Shown here piece after piece: positions 53,571-61,830 of a stretch of DNA of 64,000 nucleotides. Made by a program: the position numbers and the translations under genes. Each line of letters opens with the position of its first letter. Position 1 is the first letter of the stretch. Below the pieces are notes generated by a model. It saw nothing but the letters and a program-made list of their open reading frames with translations, was not told the DNA's origin and ran no database searches. Source of the DNA: Paeniglutamicibacter terrestris (GTDB taxonomy: Bacteria > Actinomycetota > Actinomycetes > Actinomycetales > Micrococcaceae); NCBI RefSeq assembly GCF_012271785.1, contig NZ_JAAWVT010000003.1, forward strand, positions 1-64,000. Direction: 5' to 3'.

Positions 53571-54899
53571 ATGGGCCGCAAGATCCGGGACGACGCGATG
53601 GTGGTGCTGCCGCGGCACGTAGTGTCGGACGAGCAGTGGGCTGCGGTGCCGCGCACCGTGCCAAACCGCCTGCTGCGTTGGGGATCCATCCTTCCCTACT
53701 ACGCGCTCATCGCCTGGTGGATCATCGCAGACGAGCCGACCGAATTTGTTGTTGCACTCATCTTTTGGGGATTCTTCACCGTCTTCTCGGCACGGATGAC
53801 ACCGTGGCTGGCCCTGAGTGGGGTCTGTGGACTGTATCTGAGTGCGGATCTGGGCCCGCTGGCCACCGCTTTGCTGGTGGCCAGCGCCGCATGGTTCCTC
53901 GGGCTGGGCCTCGGAGCGGCGGTGAGCGGGCTACGCCTGTCACTGGCGATCCGGCGCTGGCGGTTGATAGCGGCCGGGAGCCTCACGGTGTCTCGTTCTC
54001 TGCTCGCTGGCCCGGGTACGCTCATCACGTCGCGCGGCCGGGTGGGGTATTTCTTCGTCGTGATTATTGCCCTGATCCTGTTCAGGTTCGGCGCGATGTT
54101 CGTGCGCGATCCAGAAAGCAACTTCCGCTCGCTTGCCGAGACCTTCACCTTTGCCGACGGTGGGTTGGTCATCCCGCTGCTGGGAATACTGTTTTGGCTC
54201 AGTGTTTCGCTGGTGGCGTGGATCGTTGAACGCATCGCCGGTGATGTGGTGCTCCAGATTCCGGTGGATCCGACGCACGGACCGCTAACCCTAGGCCGGG
54301 TGCTCAATGCGGTGCCGCGCACCGAGGCTCTTCGCCCCGGATGTACCTGTGGGGCGAGGCAGTCCGACGCCGGTGGCGATATGCCGCAGGTCCTGGTCTT
54401 GGACGATGTCTGCCCGATCCATGGGATCGATGCGGTTAATGCGCTGGAACCGCAGGAGTTTTTGCGCGTAGCCAACGAGCCCTGGGTGTGGGGAGAAAAC
54501 GCTGCGGCCCTGCCCGTACGTGCCAACGAACGCCTGGAGATCGTGGGACTTTACGGCTGGGGGAGTCGTCCTGCGGTGGTGGCAACCCCCGCTCCGGGGA
54601 AAAACGCCGAGGCACCCACGCACACCGGCTACCGGCCATGGCGCACCGCAGAGGTCTTCAATCGCGCCAAACGCAAGATCCGCTGGCGCGACTCAGCTGA
54701 CTCGGATCCAAACTTCCTCGCCGAGGAAAAGACCGCTGCGCCGATCACCGACCACATCCGCCTGCACGGCGTCGGCCTTCCGGGCTACGCGGTGCGCAGC
54801 ACCGGGCAGCGGCCACGCTTTGAAACCAACCCGGCACCACTGGCACGCAGCTACGCCACGCGGCCGGAGATTAGCGACGCGTCGACACCGTCACGGTGA
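53571..54899 (+). CDS. Membrane protein of unknown function with a Cys-rich cytosolic or external domain
   Basis: I do not recognise this 442-residue protein. About six hydrophobic segments occur in the first 225 residues (near 38-54, 58-74, 78-92, 95-120, 158-177 and 197-220). The second half is soluble and has a possible metal site: Cys258, Cys260, Cys281 and His284 (CxC then CPIH). The ATG at 53571 has AAGGGGA 7 nt upstream, and TATAAA at 53544-53549 is a good -10 box, so the leader is about 15 nt. Its 3' end overlaps the convergent methyltransferase gene by 29 bp. Confidence 0.8.
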   Translation: MGRKIRDDAMVVLPRHVVSDEQWAAVPRTVPNRLLRWGSILPYYALIAWWIIADEPTEFVVALIFWGFFTVFSARMTPWLALSGVCGLYLSADLGPLATALLVASAAWFLGLGLGAAVSGLRLSLAIRRWRLIAAGSLTVSRSLLAGPGTLITSRGRVGYFFVVIIALILFRFGAMFVRDPESNFRSLAETFTFADGGLVIPLLGILFWLSVSLVAWIVERIAGDVVLQIPVDPTHGPLTLGRVLNAVPRTEALRPGCTCGARQSDAGGDMPQVLVLDDVCPIHGIDAVNALEPQEFLRVANEPWVWGENAAALPVRANERLEIVGLYGWGSRPAVVATPAPGKNAEAPTHTGYRPWRTAEVFNRAKRKIRWRDSADSDPNFLAEEKTAAPITDHIRLHGVGLPGYAVRSTGQRPRFETNPAPLARSYATRPEISDASTPSR

Positions 54900-56010
54900 A
54901 CTTCGGGTTTTTGGCCACCTGACGCGTGGGACCCACCAACTTTTCTAGCTGCCCGCGGTAACCCAAATGCGAATTCCATACGCACCACAGCTCCCCGCCC
55001 GGGGCCAGTACGCGGGCGACATCGGTGAACAACTTCAACGCGATCCCGGCATGGACGGTATTGCCCATGTGGAAGGGCGGATTGAGGATCACCACCGACT
55101 CCGAGCCGTCACCGCGCGCGGCCAGCGCATCATCTTGTACGGCGGTGATGCGCTCACCCACACCGTTGGCCGCGGCCGTGGCGTCGGTGGAGGCCACGGC
55201 GGAGGCCGACTGGTCGCTGGCTAGCACCCGAACGCCGGGGTATTTCAGCGCGACGAAGGTAGCAATTGACCCATTGCCGCAGCCCAGATCCACCACATGC
55301 TGTGCATCGCCGGGTAGCTCAAGGTGTTCCAGCAGGAAGCGGGTGCCCGGATCCAACTTGGCGCCACCAAAGGTCTGCGCGAAGGCGCGCAGGGCCAGTG
55401 GTTCGGCCAAGGCGAGCTCGTGGGAGGAACGCAAGGGGAAACGCGGAGCGGGGCGTGCGGTTTTCTCGCGCAGTCCCACGGCGGTGAGCACGCGGGACTT
55501 TTGGCGTCCCAGCGAGGCTGTCACGGATTCAAAGTAACTGCCCAGCACCTCATTCATGCTGTGATTCATGTGCTTGATGCGCCCGGTGGCCATGACCTTG
55601 ACCCTGGGATCGGCATGTTCGGCGATGAACCCGAGCATTTCCTCCAGGGCGTCCAGCGAACGCGGCAACACCAGCAGCACCAGCGTGGCTGAGTGCAACA
55701 GTTCGGCGCCGAGGGGTAGTAAGCGGAATTCGTCACTGAGTTCCGGAAGTAGTCTCTGCGCATTGGCGGTGATGGCGCGGGATCCGGAGAGTGTGTCTTG
55801 GTGCACCCGCACGCCGTGCACACCGGAAGCAAGGACCCCGAGCGTTAGCGCGCCATAGTGATCACCCAAAATCACGACCTGGCCCGGTGCGCTCGGCCAA
55901 CCCGCCGCCGCGCCAAGATCTAGCAGCAGACGATCCGCCGCATCAACCGCGGCAAGGTTTTGTGCCTCAACATCTGGCCACCGCCGCAATAATTCAAAAT
56001 TCAGACTCAT
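54871..56010 (-). CDS. Class I SAM-dependent methyltransferase, RsmC/RlmG-like
   Basis: A 379-residue protein with two related Rossmann lobes, as in RsmC and RlmG, which methylate guanine N2 in rRNA. The N-terminal lobe is degenerate (GDHYGALTLGVL). The C-terminal lobe has the SAM motif VVDLGCGNGSIATFVAL and the catalytic NPPFHMG. The ATG at 56010 is chosen because it forms an ATGA overlap with the yigZ stop. Whether 16S or 23S rRNA is the target is not decided by sequence. Confidence 0.88.
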   Translation of the reverse strand: MSLNFELLRRWPDVEAQNLAAVDAADRLLLDLGAAAGWPSAPGQVVILGDHYGALTLGVLASGVHGVRVHQDTLSGSRAITANAQRLLPELSDEFRLLPLGAELLHSATLVLLVLPRSLDALEEMLGFIAEHADPRVKVMATGRIKHMNHSMNEVLGSYFESVTASLGRQKSRVLTAVGLREKTARPAPRFPLRSSHELALAEPLALRAFAQTFGGAKLDPGTRFLLEHLELPGDAQHVVDLGCGNGSIATFVALKYPGVRVLASDQSASAVASTDATAAANGVGERITAVQDDALAARGDGSESVVILNPPFHMGNTVHAGIALKLFTDVARVLAPGGELWCVWNSHLGYRGQLEKLVGPTRQVAKNPKFTVTVSTRR

Positions 56011-56681
56011 CGTGCATCCACCCATTCGGTTCCCAAATCTTCTGCGCTGCTTGCGCCGGCGCTGAGTGTTGCCAGCCGGTCGTAAAACGTCGTCAAAATA
56101 CTGCCCTCATCGTTCAGCCCCACCCGCAGGGTGGCCAGTGCCGGCCCATAATCGGTGCCCAGTACCCGCACCCCGGCGGCGCGCAGGTCATTTTCCAGCC
56201 GTCCGACCGCAGCATAATCGGAGTTGATCCCTAGGATGCGCAGGCGCTGGCGGCGCAATAACGGTGCGGTATCCAGCGCGCTGGACACCGATTCGGAGTA
56301 GGCGCGCACCAGACCCCCGGCGCCCAGTAGGATACCGCCGAAGTAGCGCACCACCACCGCCACCACATCGGAGAGGTCGGTTCTTCCCGCACTCGTCTCG
56401 CGTTTGGCCAGGGCGTCGAGCATCGGGATGCCGGCGGTGCCCGAAGGTTCACCGTCATCGTTGCTGCGCATCGCGGTACGGTCCGGCCCCAGCAGGAAGG
56501 CACTGCAATGGTGGCGGGCGTCAAAGTGCTTTTTGCGTAATTCGCTGATCAGTGCGCGAGCCTCTGGCTCGGATTCAACCCGGCGCAGGTAGGTGATGAA
56601 GCGCGAGCGCTTGATCTCCAGCTCGGCCACATGCTCGCCGTCCAGCGTTGTATAGGCCGTCGCCACAGAATCGTTGTCCAT
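56007..56681 (-). CDS. YigZ/IMPACT family protein
   Basis: A 224-residue protein of the widespread UPF0029/IMPACT family. The N-terminal half carries ELEIKRSRFITYLRRV, KKHFDARHHCSAFLLG and DDGEPSGTAGIPMLDAL. VVRYFGGILLGAGGLVRAYSESV is the conserved core and a ferredoxin-like C-terminal domain follows. In eukaryotes IMPACT modulates translation control; the bacterial role is unclear. TAGAAT lies 9 nt before the ATG on the minus strand. It is coupled to the methyltransferase by an ATGA overlap. Confidence 0.92.
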   Translation of the reverse strand: MDNDSVATAYTTLDGEHVAELEIKRSRFITYLRRVESEPEARALISELRKKHFDARHHCSAFLLGPDRTAMRSNDDGEPSGTAGIPMLDALAKRETSAGRTDLSDVVAVVVRYFGGILLGAGGLVRAYSESVSSALDTAPLLRRQRLRILGINSDYAAVGRLENDLRAAGVRVLGTDYGPALATLRVGLNDEGSILTTFYDRLATLSAGASSAEDLGTEWVDAR

Positions 56682-56838
56682 TACCGATCCATTCTAGTCA
56701 ATCGGCGCGTGGCCTTCGCTGCGCCGGTGCGCGGTGGTTGAATCGCTGAGCACCATGCTGGAGGAGGGAAACGAACCCAGCCGCGCCCAGCGCATGGTCC
56801 ACAGCTGAATGTTGTAGTGGCGACGGTAGGCTAGAAGC

Positions 56839-57447
56839 ATGCTTAACGTTGGTCTGACAGGCGGAATCGCCGCCGGAAAATCTGCTGTGGCTGCCCTGCT
56901 GGTGAAACACGGCGCCGTGCTCATTGACGCCGATGCCATCGCTCGCGCCGTGGTGGCGCCCGGGACCCCCGGGCTCGCCGCGGTGGTTGCCGCCTTTGGC
57001 CAGGACATCCTCACCCCCGCCGGGGCACTTGATCGGCCAGCGCTGGGCACGCTGATTTTTTCCGACACCGCCGCGCGACTGAAACTCAATTCCATCGTGC
57101 ACCCGCTGGTGCGCGCACAGGCCGAAAAGCTGCGCGCCGACGCCGTGGAGCAGGCAGTCATCGTTCAGGACATCCCGCTGCTGGTGGAGAGCGGGCAAGC
57201 CGCGAACTTTGACCTAGTGATCGTGGTCGCGGCCCCGCTGGAGCAACGCCTGCAGCGGATGGTGCACGAGCGCGGCATGAGTGTGGAGGATGCCAAGGCG
57301 CGGATCGCAGCTCAAGCCACCGATGAAGAGCGTGCGGCCGTCGCCGACATCGTCATCACCAACTCCGGCACGCTCGAAGAATTACAACACCACGTTGACT
57401 CAGTCTGGGAGACCCACATTGTCCCGAATAACACCCATGCCCGCTGA
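56839..57447 (+). CDS. coaE: Dephospho-CoA kinase
   Basis: Last step of coenzyme A synthesis. The 202-residue P-loop kinase has GLTGGIAAGKSAVAALL (P-loop 8-17), DADAIARAVVAPG and the DIPLLVESG Walker B-like stretch with the LID-region arginines (QRMVHERGMS). TAGGCT (56827-56832) lies 6 nt before the ATG, so the mRNA is probably leaderless. Many actinobacterial CoaE proteins are fused to a GrpB-like domain; this one is the short form. The 3' end overlaps the next gene by 11 nt. Confidence 0.96.
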   Translation: MLNVGLTGGIAAGKSAVAALLVKHGAVLIDADAIARAVVAPGTPGLAAVVAAFGQDILTPAGALDRPALGTLIFSDTAARLKLNSIVHPLVRAQAEKLRADAVEQAVIVQDIPLLVESGQAANFDLVIVVAAPLEQRLQRMVHERGMSVEDAKARIAAQATDEERAAVADIVITNSGTLEELQHHVDSVWETHIVPNNTHAR

Positions 57448-57778
57448 CGCCGAATCGGCCCCGACCTCCGCTGCTAGGGAGCACCTCGAGGCGCTCCTGG
57501 CCGCCGAAATGCTCAAGGCCCGCAACGAGATGCGGGTCATCCGCGGTATGTGGCTTTTCTCCGGGCTGGCCCTAGTGATCGCCATTCTGCTCTGGACACT
57601 GGCCGGGGGCCGTGAACAATTCATCACACGCGACTCGGGCTACGACGCCACGGTATTGCTGCCGGGGTGGCTGGCACTGGCCGGACTGCTGGCCGCGGGA
57701 ACCGCCACGGTGCTGTTCATGATCAGGCTGATGCGAGCAACGCTCGGAAACATCGAGGAGCGCCCGGCCCGCAAGTGA
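57437..57778 (+). CDS. Small membrane protein of unknown function
   Basis: A 113-residue protein with a cytosolic N-terminal helix (REHLEALLAAEMLKARNEMRV) and two transmembrane segments (about 38-56 and 75-96). No family is recognised. It starts inside the coaE 3' end and its stop overlaps the next gene (GTGA), so the three are translated together. The ATG at 57437 is the first in frame that avoids a long overlap with coaE. Confidence 0.75.
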   Translation: MPADAESAPTSAAREHLEALLAAEMLKARNEMRVIRGMWLFSGLALVIAILLWTLAGGREQFITRDSGYDATVLLPGWLALAGLLAAGTATVLFMIRLMRATLGNIEERPARK

Positions 57779-58248
57779 AAACCTCCATGATCGCCGAATC
57801 CTTCCTCCGGCACGAACCCGCGGACGGCTCACCACCCCACCTGGTGAGCATCCAACGCGACCCCTCACGCGCGGCGGGCGTTGACGGCACCTTAGGATCC
57901 GTCCAGCTGCGCTACCACTCGCTGCAGCTGATCCCCGTCGAGTGCATCGATGAGCTGCCGGGGATCTGGCACGCGCTGCTGGACACCGTCGAGGGCTTCC
58001 TCACCGACGGGCGCGCGACGGTGCCCTACCCGTGTATCGAAGCGGAATTCACGCTGGAGTCCAGCGGGAGCCGGACCAAGTTCACCGCCGGGAAGGTACG
58101 CCACATCGTGGAGGCAGGCGAGCTAGTCAACGGCATCCTGGACGGGGCGATGGAGTACTTCGACTTCGTCTCCGGCACGCAGGATGCGGCGATGACACGC
58201 ATCGGCCGGCTGCGTGAGCGGGCCAATGCGGCGGGTCTTTGCGCCTAA
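57775..58248 (+). CDS. Conserved hypothetical protein between coaE and uvrB
   Basis: A 157-residue soluble protein, not assigned to a family with confidence. It has a beta-rich N-terminal half (DGTLGSVQLRYHSLQLIPVECIDEL) and a helical C-terminal half ending in REALNAA-like residues (RLRERANAAGLCA). The GTG at 57775 overlaps the preceding stop; an ATG at 57787 is an alternative start. Its position between coaE and uvrB suggests a conserved actinobacterial neighbourhood, but gives no function. Confidence 0.72.
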   Translation: MKTSMIAESFLRHEPADGSPPHLVSIQRDPSRAAGVDGTLGSVQLRYHSLQLIPVECIDELPGIWHALLDTVEGFLTDGRATVPYPCIEAEFTLESSGSRTKFTAGKVRHIVEAGELVNGILDGAMEYFDFVSGTQDAAMTRIGRLRERANAAGLCA

Positions 58249-58295
58249 GGCGAGCATGCCCCCAAACGGTCGGTGTCAGGGCGTAGCCTAGATAC

Positions 58296-60398
58296 ATGTC
58301 TCTTGCGCAGCAGATCAATCGCGTCGTCGCCCCCTTCGAAGTCATCAGCGAGTTCTCGCCCGCCGGTGACCAGCCGGCGGCCATCAAGGAACTGACTAGT
58401 CGCGTTAACGCGGGGGAGAAGGACGTGGTGCTGCTCGGTGCCACGGGTACCGGCAAATCGGCCACCACCGCCTGGCTCATCGAACAGGTTCAGCGCCCCA
58501 CCCTAGTGCTGGTGCAGAACAAGACGCTGGCCGCCCAGCTGGCCAACGAGTTCCGTGAGCTGTTGCCCAATAACGCGGTCGAGTATTTCGTCTCCTACTA
58601 CGACTACTACCAGCCCGAGGCTTACGTACCGCAGACCGATACCTTCATCGAGAAGGACTCATCGGTGAACGAGGAGGTCGAGCGGCTGCGCCACTCGGCT
58701 ACCAACGCGCTGCTGACCCGCCGCGACGTCATCGTGGTCGCCACCGTCTCCTGCATCTACGGTCTGGGTACCCCCGAGGAATACGTTGCGGGCATGGTCA
58801 CCCTGAAAAAGGGTATGGAACTGAACCGCGACGATTTGTTGCGCAAATTTGTGTCCATGCAATATGCCCGCAATGACATGGACTTCCACCGTGGCACCTT
58901 CCGCGTGCGTGGGGACACCGTGGAGATCATCCCGATGTACGAGGAGCAGGCGCTGAGGATCGAATTCTTCGGCGACGAGATCGAATCCATCCATACGCTC
59001 CACCCGGTCACCAGTGAGGTGATTCGTGAAGAAAACGAGATGTACGTGTTCCCCGCCAGCCACTACGTGGCGAGTCCCGAACGGATGAATCGCGCCATCG
59101 GGGACATCGAGGACGAGTTACGTATTCGCCTTGACACCCTGGAATCGCAGAACAAGTTGGTGGAAGCCCAGCGGCTGCGCATGCGCACCACATACGACCT
59201 GGAGATGATGGAGCAGATGGGGTTCTGCAACGGCATCGAGAACTACTCGCGGCACATGGACGGCCGTGAGCCGGGCACATCCCCGCACTGCTTGATCGAC
59301 TACTTCCCCGACGATTTCCTGCTGGTTATCGACGAATCGCACGTCACCGTCCCGCAGATCGGCGCGATGTACGAGGGCGATATGTCGCGCAAGCGCACCC
59401 TGGTGGAGCACGGCTTCCGGCTTCCCTCCGCGATGGATAACCGGCCGCTGAAATGGGACGAGTTCCTCGAGCGCGTCGGACAGACGGTGTACCTTTCGGC
59501 GACCCCGGGCAAATACGAGCTGGGCAAGGCCGACGGCGTGGTGCAGCAGATCATCCGCCCCACCGGTCTGATTGACCCGGAAATTATCCTCAAACCCACC
59601 AAGGGGCAGATCGATGACCTCCTTGATGAGATCCGCGTCAGGGTTGAACGCAACGAACGCATCTTGGTTACCACGCTGACCAAGCGGATGGCGGAGGACC
59701 TCACCGACTACTTCACCGAACACGGGGTTAAGGTCCAGTACCTGCACTCGGATGTGGACACGTTGCGCCGCGTCGAGCTACTGCGCGAGCTGCGGATGGG
59801 CCTGTTCGACGTTTTGGTCGGCATTAACCTTTTGCGTGAGGGACTCGACCTGCCCGAGGTGTCGCTGGTGGCGATCTTGGATGCCGATAAGCAGGGCTTC
59901 TTGCGCTCGGCGACCTCGCTGATCCAGACCATCGGCCGTGCCGCCCGTAACGTGGATGGTCAGGTGCACATGTACGGGGATAAGATCACCGCGGCCATGG
60001 CCCAGGCCATTGATGAGACCAACCGTCGCCGCGAGGTCCAGCAAAAGTACAACACGGATCATGGTGTTGACCCGCAGCCGTTGCGCAAGAAAATTGCCGA
60101 CATCACCGATTCGCTGGCGCGTGAAGATGCCGACACGCAGGAGCTGCTGAATAACCAGCGCCTGACAAAGGATGCAAAACGTTCAAGTTCCGGCACCAAA
60201 AAGGCGCATGAGACGGTGCGTGCCGACGGCCTGGCCGCCGCCCCGGCGGAGAACCTGGTGGACATGATCAGCCAGATGACCGAGCAGATGCATGCTGCGG
60301 CCGCCGAGTTGCACTTTGAGGTGGCCGCCCGGCTGCGTGATGAAGTTTCGGAACTGAAGAAGGAGCTTCGGCAGATGAAGAACGCGGGTCACGCGTAA
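58296..60398 (+). CDS. uvrB: Excinuclease ABC subunit B
   Basis: Damage-verifying helicase-like subunit of nucleotide excision repair, 700 residues. Walker A is [14 protein letters not shown]. The beta-hairpin region is [21 protein letters not shown], the DEAD-like motif is [11 protein letters not shown] and helicase motifs follow in the second RecA-like domain ([23 protein letters not shown]). A C-terminal UVR domain lies at about 655-690. TAGCCT (58284-58289) lies 6 nt before the ATG, consistent with a leaderless transcript. Confidence 0.97.
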   Translation: MSLAQQINRVVAPFEVISEFSPAGDQPAAIKELTSRVNAGEKDVVLLGATGTGKSATTAWLIEQVQRPTLVLVQNKTLAAQLANEFRELLPNNAVEYFVSYYDYYQPEAYVPQTDTFIEKDSSVNEEVERLRHSATNALLTRRDVIVVATVSCIYGLGTPEEYVAGMVTLKKGMELNRDDLLRKFVSMQYARNDMDFHRGTFRVRGDTVEIIPMYEEQALRIEFFGDEIESIHTLHPVTSEVIREENEMYVFPASHYVASPERMNRAIGDIEDELRIRLDTLESQNKLVEAQRLRMRTTYDLEMMEQMGFCNGIENYSRHMDGREPGTSPHCLIDYFPDDFLLVIDESHVTVPQIGAMYEGDMSRKRTLVEHGFRLPSAMDNRPLKWDEFLERVGQTVYLSATPGKYELGKADGVVQQIIRPTGLIDPEIILKPTKGQIDDLLDEIRVRVERNERILVTTLTKRMAEDLTDYFTEHGVKVQYLHSDVDTLRRVELLRELRMGLFDVLVGINLLREGLDLPEVSLVAILDADKQGFLRSATSLIQTIGRAARNVDGQVHMYGDKITAAMAQAIDETNRRREVQQKYNTDHGVDPQPLRKKIADITDSLAREDADTQELLNNQRLTKDAKRSSSGTKKAHETVRADGLAAAPAENLVDMISQMTEQMHAAAAELHFEVAARLRDEVSELKKELRQMKNAGHA

Positions 60399-60411
60399 GC
60401 AGTCGTGGCGT

Positions 60412-60454
60412 TCCGGATCCGTGTGCAACTGCGCGCGCTGCAGGTGGATCCGGA
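60412..60454 (+). terminator. Hairpin after uvrB
   Basis: A 9-bp perfect stem TCCGGATCC/GGATCCGGA (60412-60420 with 60446-60454) encloses a GC-rich loop that can pair further. No T run follows, so it is a weak or Rho-dependent candidate. Confidence 0.5.
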
Positions 60455-60537
60455 CCGGGTCGTAAAAGCTTCGCCTAGCGCGTGCACCGTACTTCAGCAC
60501 ATCCCAGCGAATTCACAAGTTCGAAACATGGATGCGA

Positions 60538-60543
60538 TAGACT
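60538..60543 (+). promoter_or_regulatory. Candidate -10 box for terC
   Basis: TAGACT matches the -10 box used elsewhere in the window. It lies about 8 bp before the first base of the manganese riboswitch, where a transcription start is expected. Confidence 0.45.
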
Positions 60544-60550
60544 AGTCAGA

Positions 60551-60657
60551 GCGTAGGGGAGTATCCCAAAGTGCTGTGATCGTCAACACGCAAGGCATCG
60601 ATGCCTCGCCGGGCGCAGCGGCCGATCCAATCTGAATGGGCGGCGGAGAGACTTGCG
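60551..60657 (+). promoter_or_regulatory. yybP-ykoY (manganese) riboswitch
   Basis: Conserved blocks occur in order: GGGGAGTAtccc (60556-60567), GTGATCGTCAACACG (60575-60590), a GCATCGATGC hairpin, GCCGGGCGCAGCGGCC, and GCGGAGAGACTTGCGG closing against the 5' strand (CGTAG with CTTGCG, with G-U pairs). This class senses Mn2+ and often controls TerC-type exporters. Downstream, the palindrome CCTTTCGAAAGG (60674-60685) contains the terC ribosome site, so manganese probably acts on translation. Confidence 0.85.
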
Positions 60658-60692
60658 GTAAAAAACGTACCTCCCTTTCGAAAGGCCCCACA

Positions 60693-61730
60693 TTGGGAAA
60701 CCACGGTTTAACACTGCAGTTTGAGATTATTGCTCTCGCTGCTTTGTGTATCATTCTTCTTCTTGATTTGCTGTACGTCGTCAAGAAGCCGCACGAACCC
60801 TCAATGAAGGAATCTGGCCTTTGGGTCGCGTTCTACGTTGGACTCGCAGTCATCTTTGGCGTCGTTGTCTGGTTCCAGGCAGGCCCGGATCTCGGTCAGC
60901 AATTCTATGCCGGTTGGGTGACCGAGTACTCGCTGAGCATCGATAACCTCTTTGTCTTCATCATCATCATGGCCCGCTTCTCGGTACCGCGAAAGTACCA
61001 GCAGGAAGTGTTGATGTTCGGCATCATCATTGCCCTGATTCTGCGCGCGATCTTCATCGTCGCCGGTGCAGCCGTCATCGAGCACTACTCGTGGGTCTTC
61101 TACATCTTCGGTGCCTTCCTGCTCTTCACCGCCTGGAAGCAGGCCACTGACAACGGTGAGGACGAATCCGAGGGTGCCAACAACGGCATCGTTTACAAGC
61201 TGACGAAGAACCTGCCGATCTCCAAGGAATACGACGGTAACAAGCTGCGCACCGTCATCGACGGCAAGAAGATGTTCACTCCGATGGTGATGGTCTTCGT
61301 GACCATCGGCATGACTGACCTGCTCTTCGCCGTTGACTCGATCCCCGCGATCTTCGGATTGACTCAGTCCCCGTTCATCGTCTTCACCGCGAACCTGTTC
61401 GCGTTGATGGGCCTGCGTCAGCTCTACTTCCTGCTCGGTGGGCTGATGGACCGCTTGATCTTCCTCAAGCACGCATTGTCGATCATCCTGGCCTTCATCG
61501 GTGTCAAGCTGGTCTTCCACGCCATGCACGTGAACGAACTGCCGTTCATCAACGGTGGTCAGCACATCGAATGGGTGCCGGATATCTCCATCACCGTTTC
61601 CCTTACGGTCATCCTCGGTACCATCGTCATCGCGACGGTAGCCTCGCTGCTCTCCCCGGCCGGCCGCCGCGCCGCCGCCGAGCAGAAGGCTGCAAAGGCG
61701 GCAGAAACCGCTGAGATCGACGGCAAGTAA
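60693..61730 (+). CDS. terC: TerC family membrane protein (manganese exporter type)
   Basis: A 345-residue integral membrane protein with about nine helices. The conserved acidic motifs are EYSLSIDNLFVFIIIM and MTDLLFAVDSIPAIFGLT, the metal-binding pairs of the LysE/TerC superfamily. TerC/Alx proteins export Mn2+, often together with secreted metalloenzyme maturation. No ATG fits: the ATG at 60636 lies inside the riboswitch, so the TTG at 60693, with GAAAGG 7 nt upstream, is chosen. The yybP-ykoY riboswitch upstream supports the manganese role. Confidence 0.93.
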   Translation: MGNHGLTLQFEIIALAALCIILLLDLLYVVKKPHEPSMKESGLWVAFYVGLAVIFGVVVWFQAGPDLGQQFYAGWVTEYSLSIDNLFVFIIIMARFSVPRKYQQEVLMFGIIIALILRAIFIVAGAAVIEHYSWVFYIFGAFLLFTAWKQATDNGEDESEGANNGIVYKLTKNLPISKEYDGNKLRTVIDGKKMFTPMVMVFVTIGMTDLLFAVDSIPAIFGLTQSPFIVFTANLFALMGLRQLYFLLGGLMDRLIFLKHALSIILAFIGVKLVFHAMHVNELPFINGGQHIEWVPDISITVSLTVILGTIVIATVASLLSPAGRRAAAEQKAAKAAETAEIDGK

Positions 61731-61758
61731 CCACTTGCAGCTCTAGAACCACCCTTCT

Positions 61759-61792
61759 CGGGGCCCGTCTTCCTTATGGAAGACGGGCCCCG
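61759..61792 (+). terminator. Terminator-like hairpin after terC
   Basis: A perfect 15-bp inverted repeat (61759-61773 with 61778-61792) with a 4-nt loop starts 28 nt after the terC stop. The following sequence is only weakly T-rich (ACGGTCTTA). Confidence 0.82.
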
Positions 61793-61830
61793 ACGGTCTT
61801 AACCCGCAGCCCATTGCTAGGCTGGGGCAG

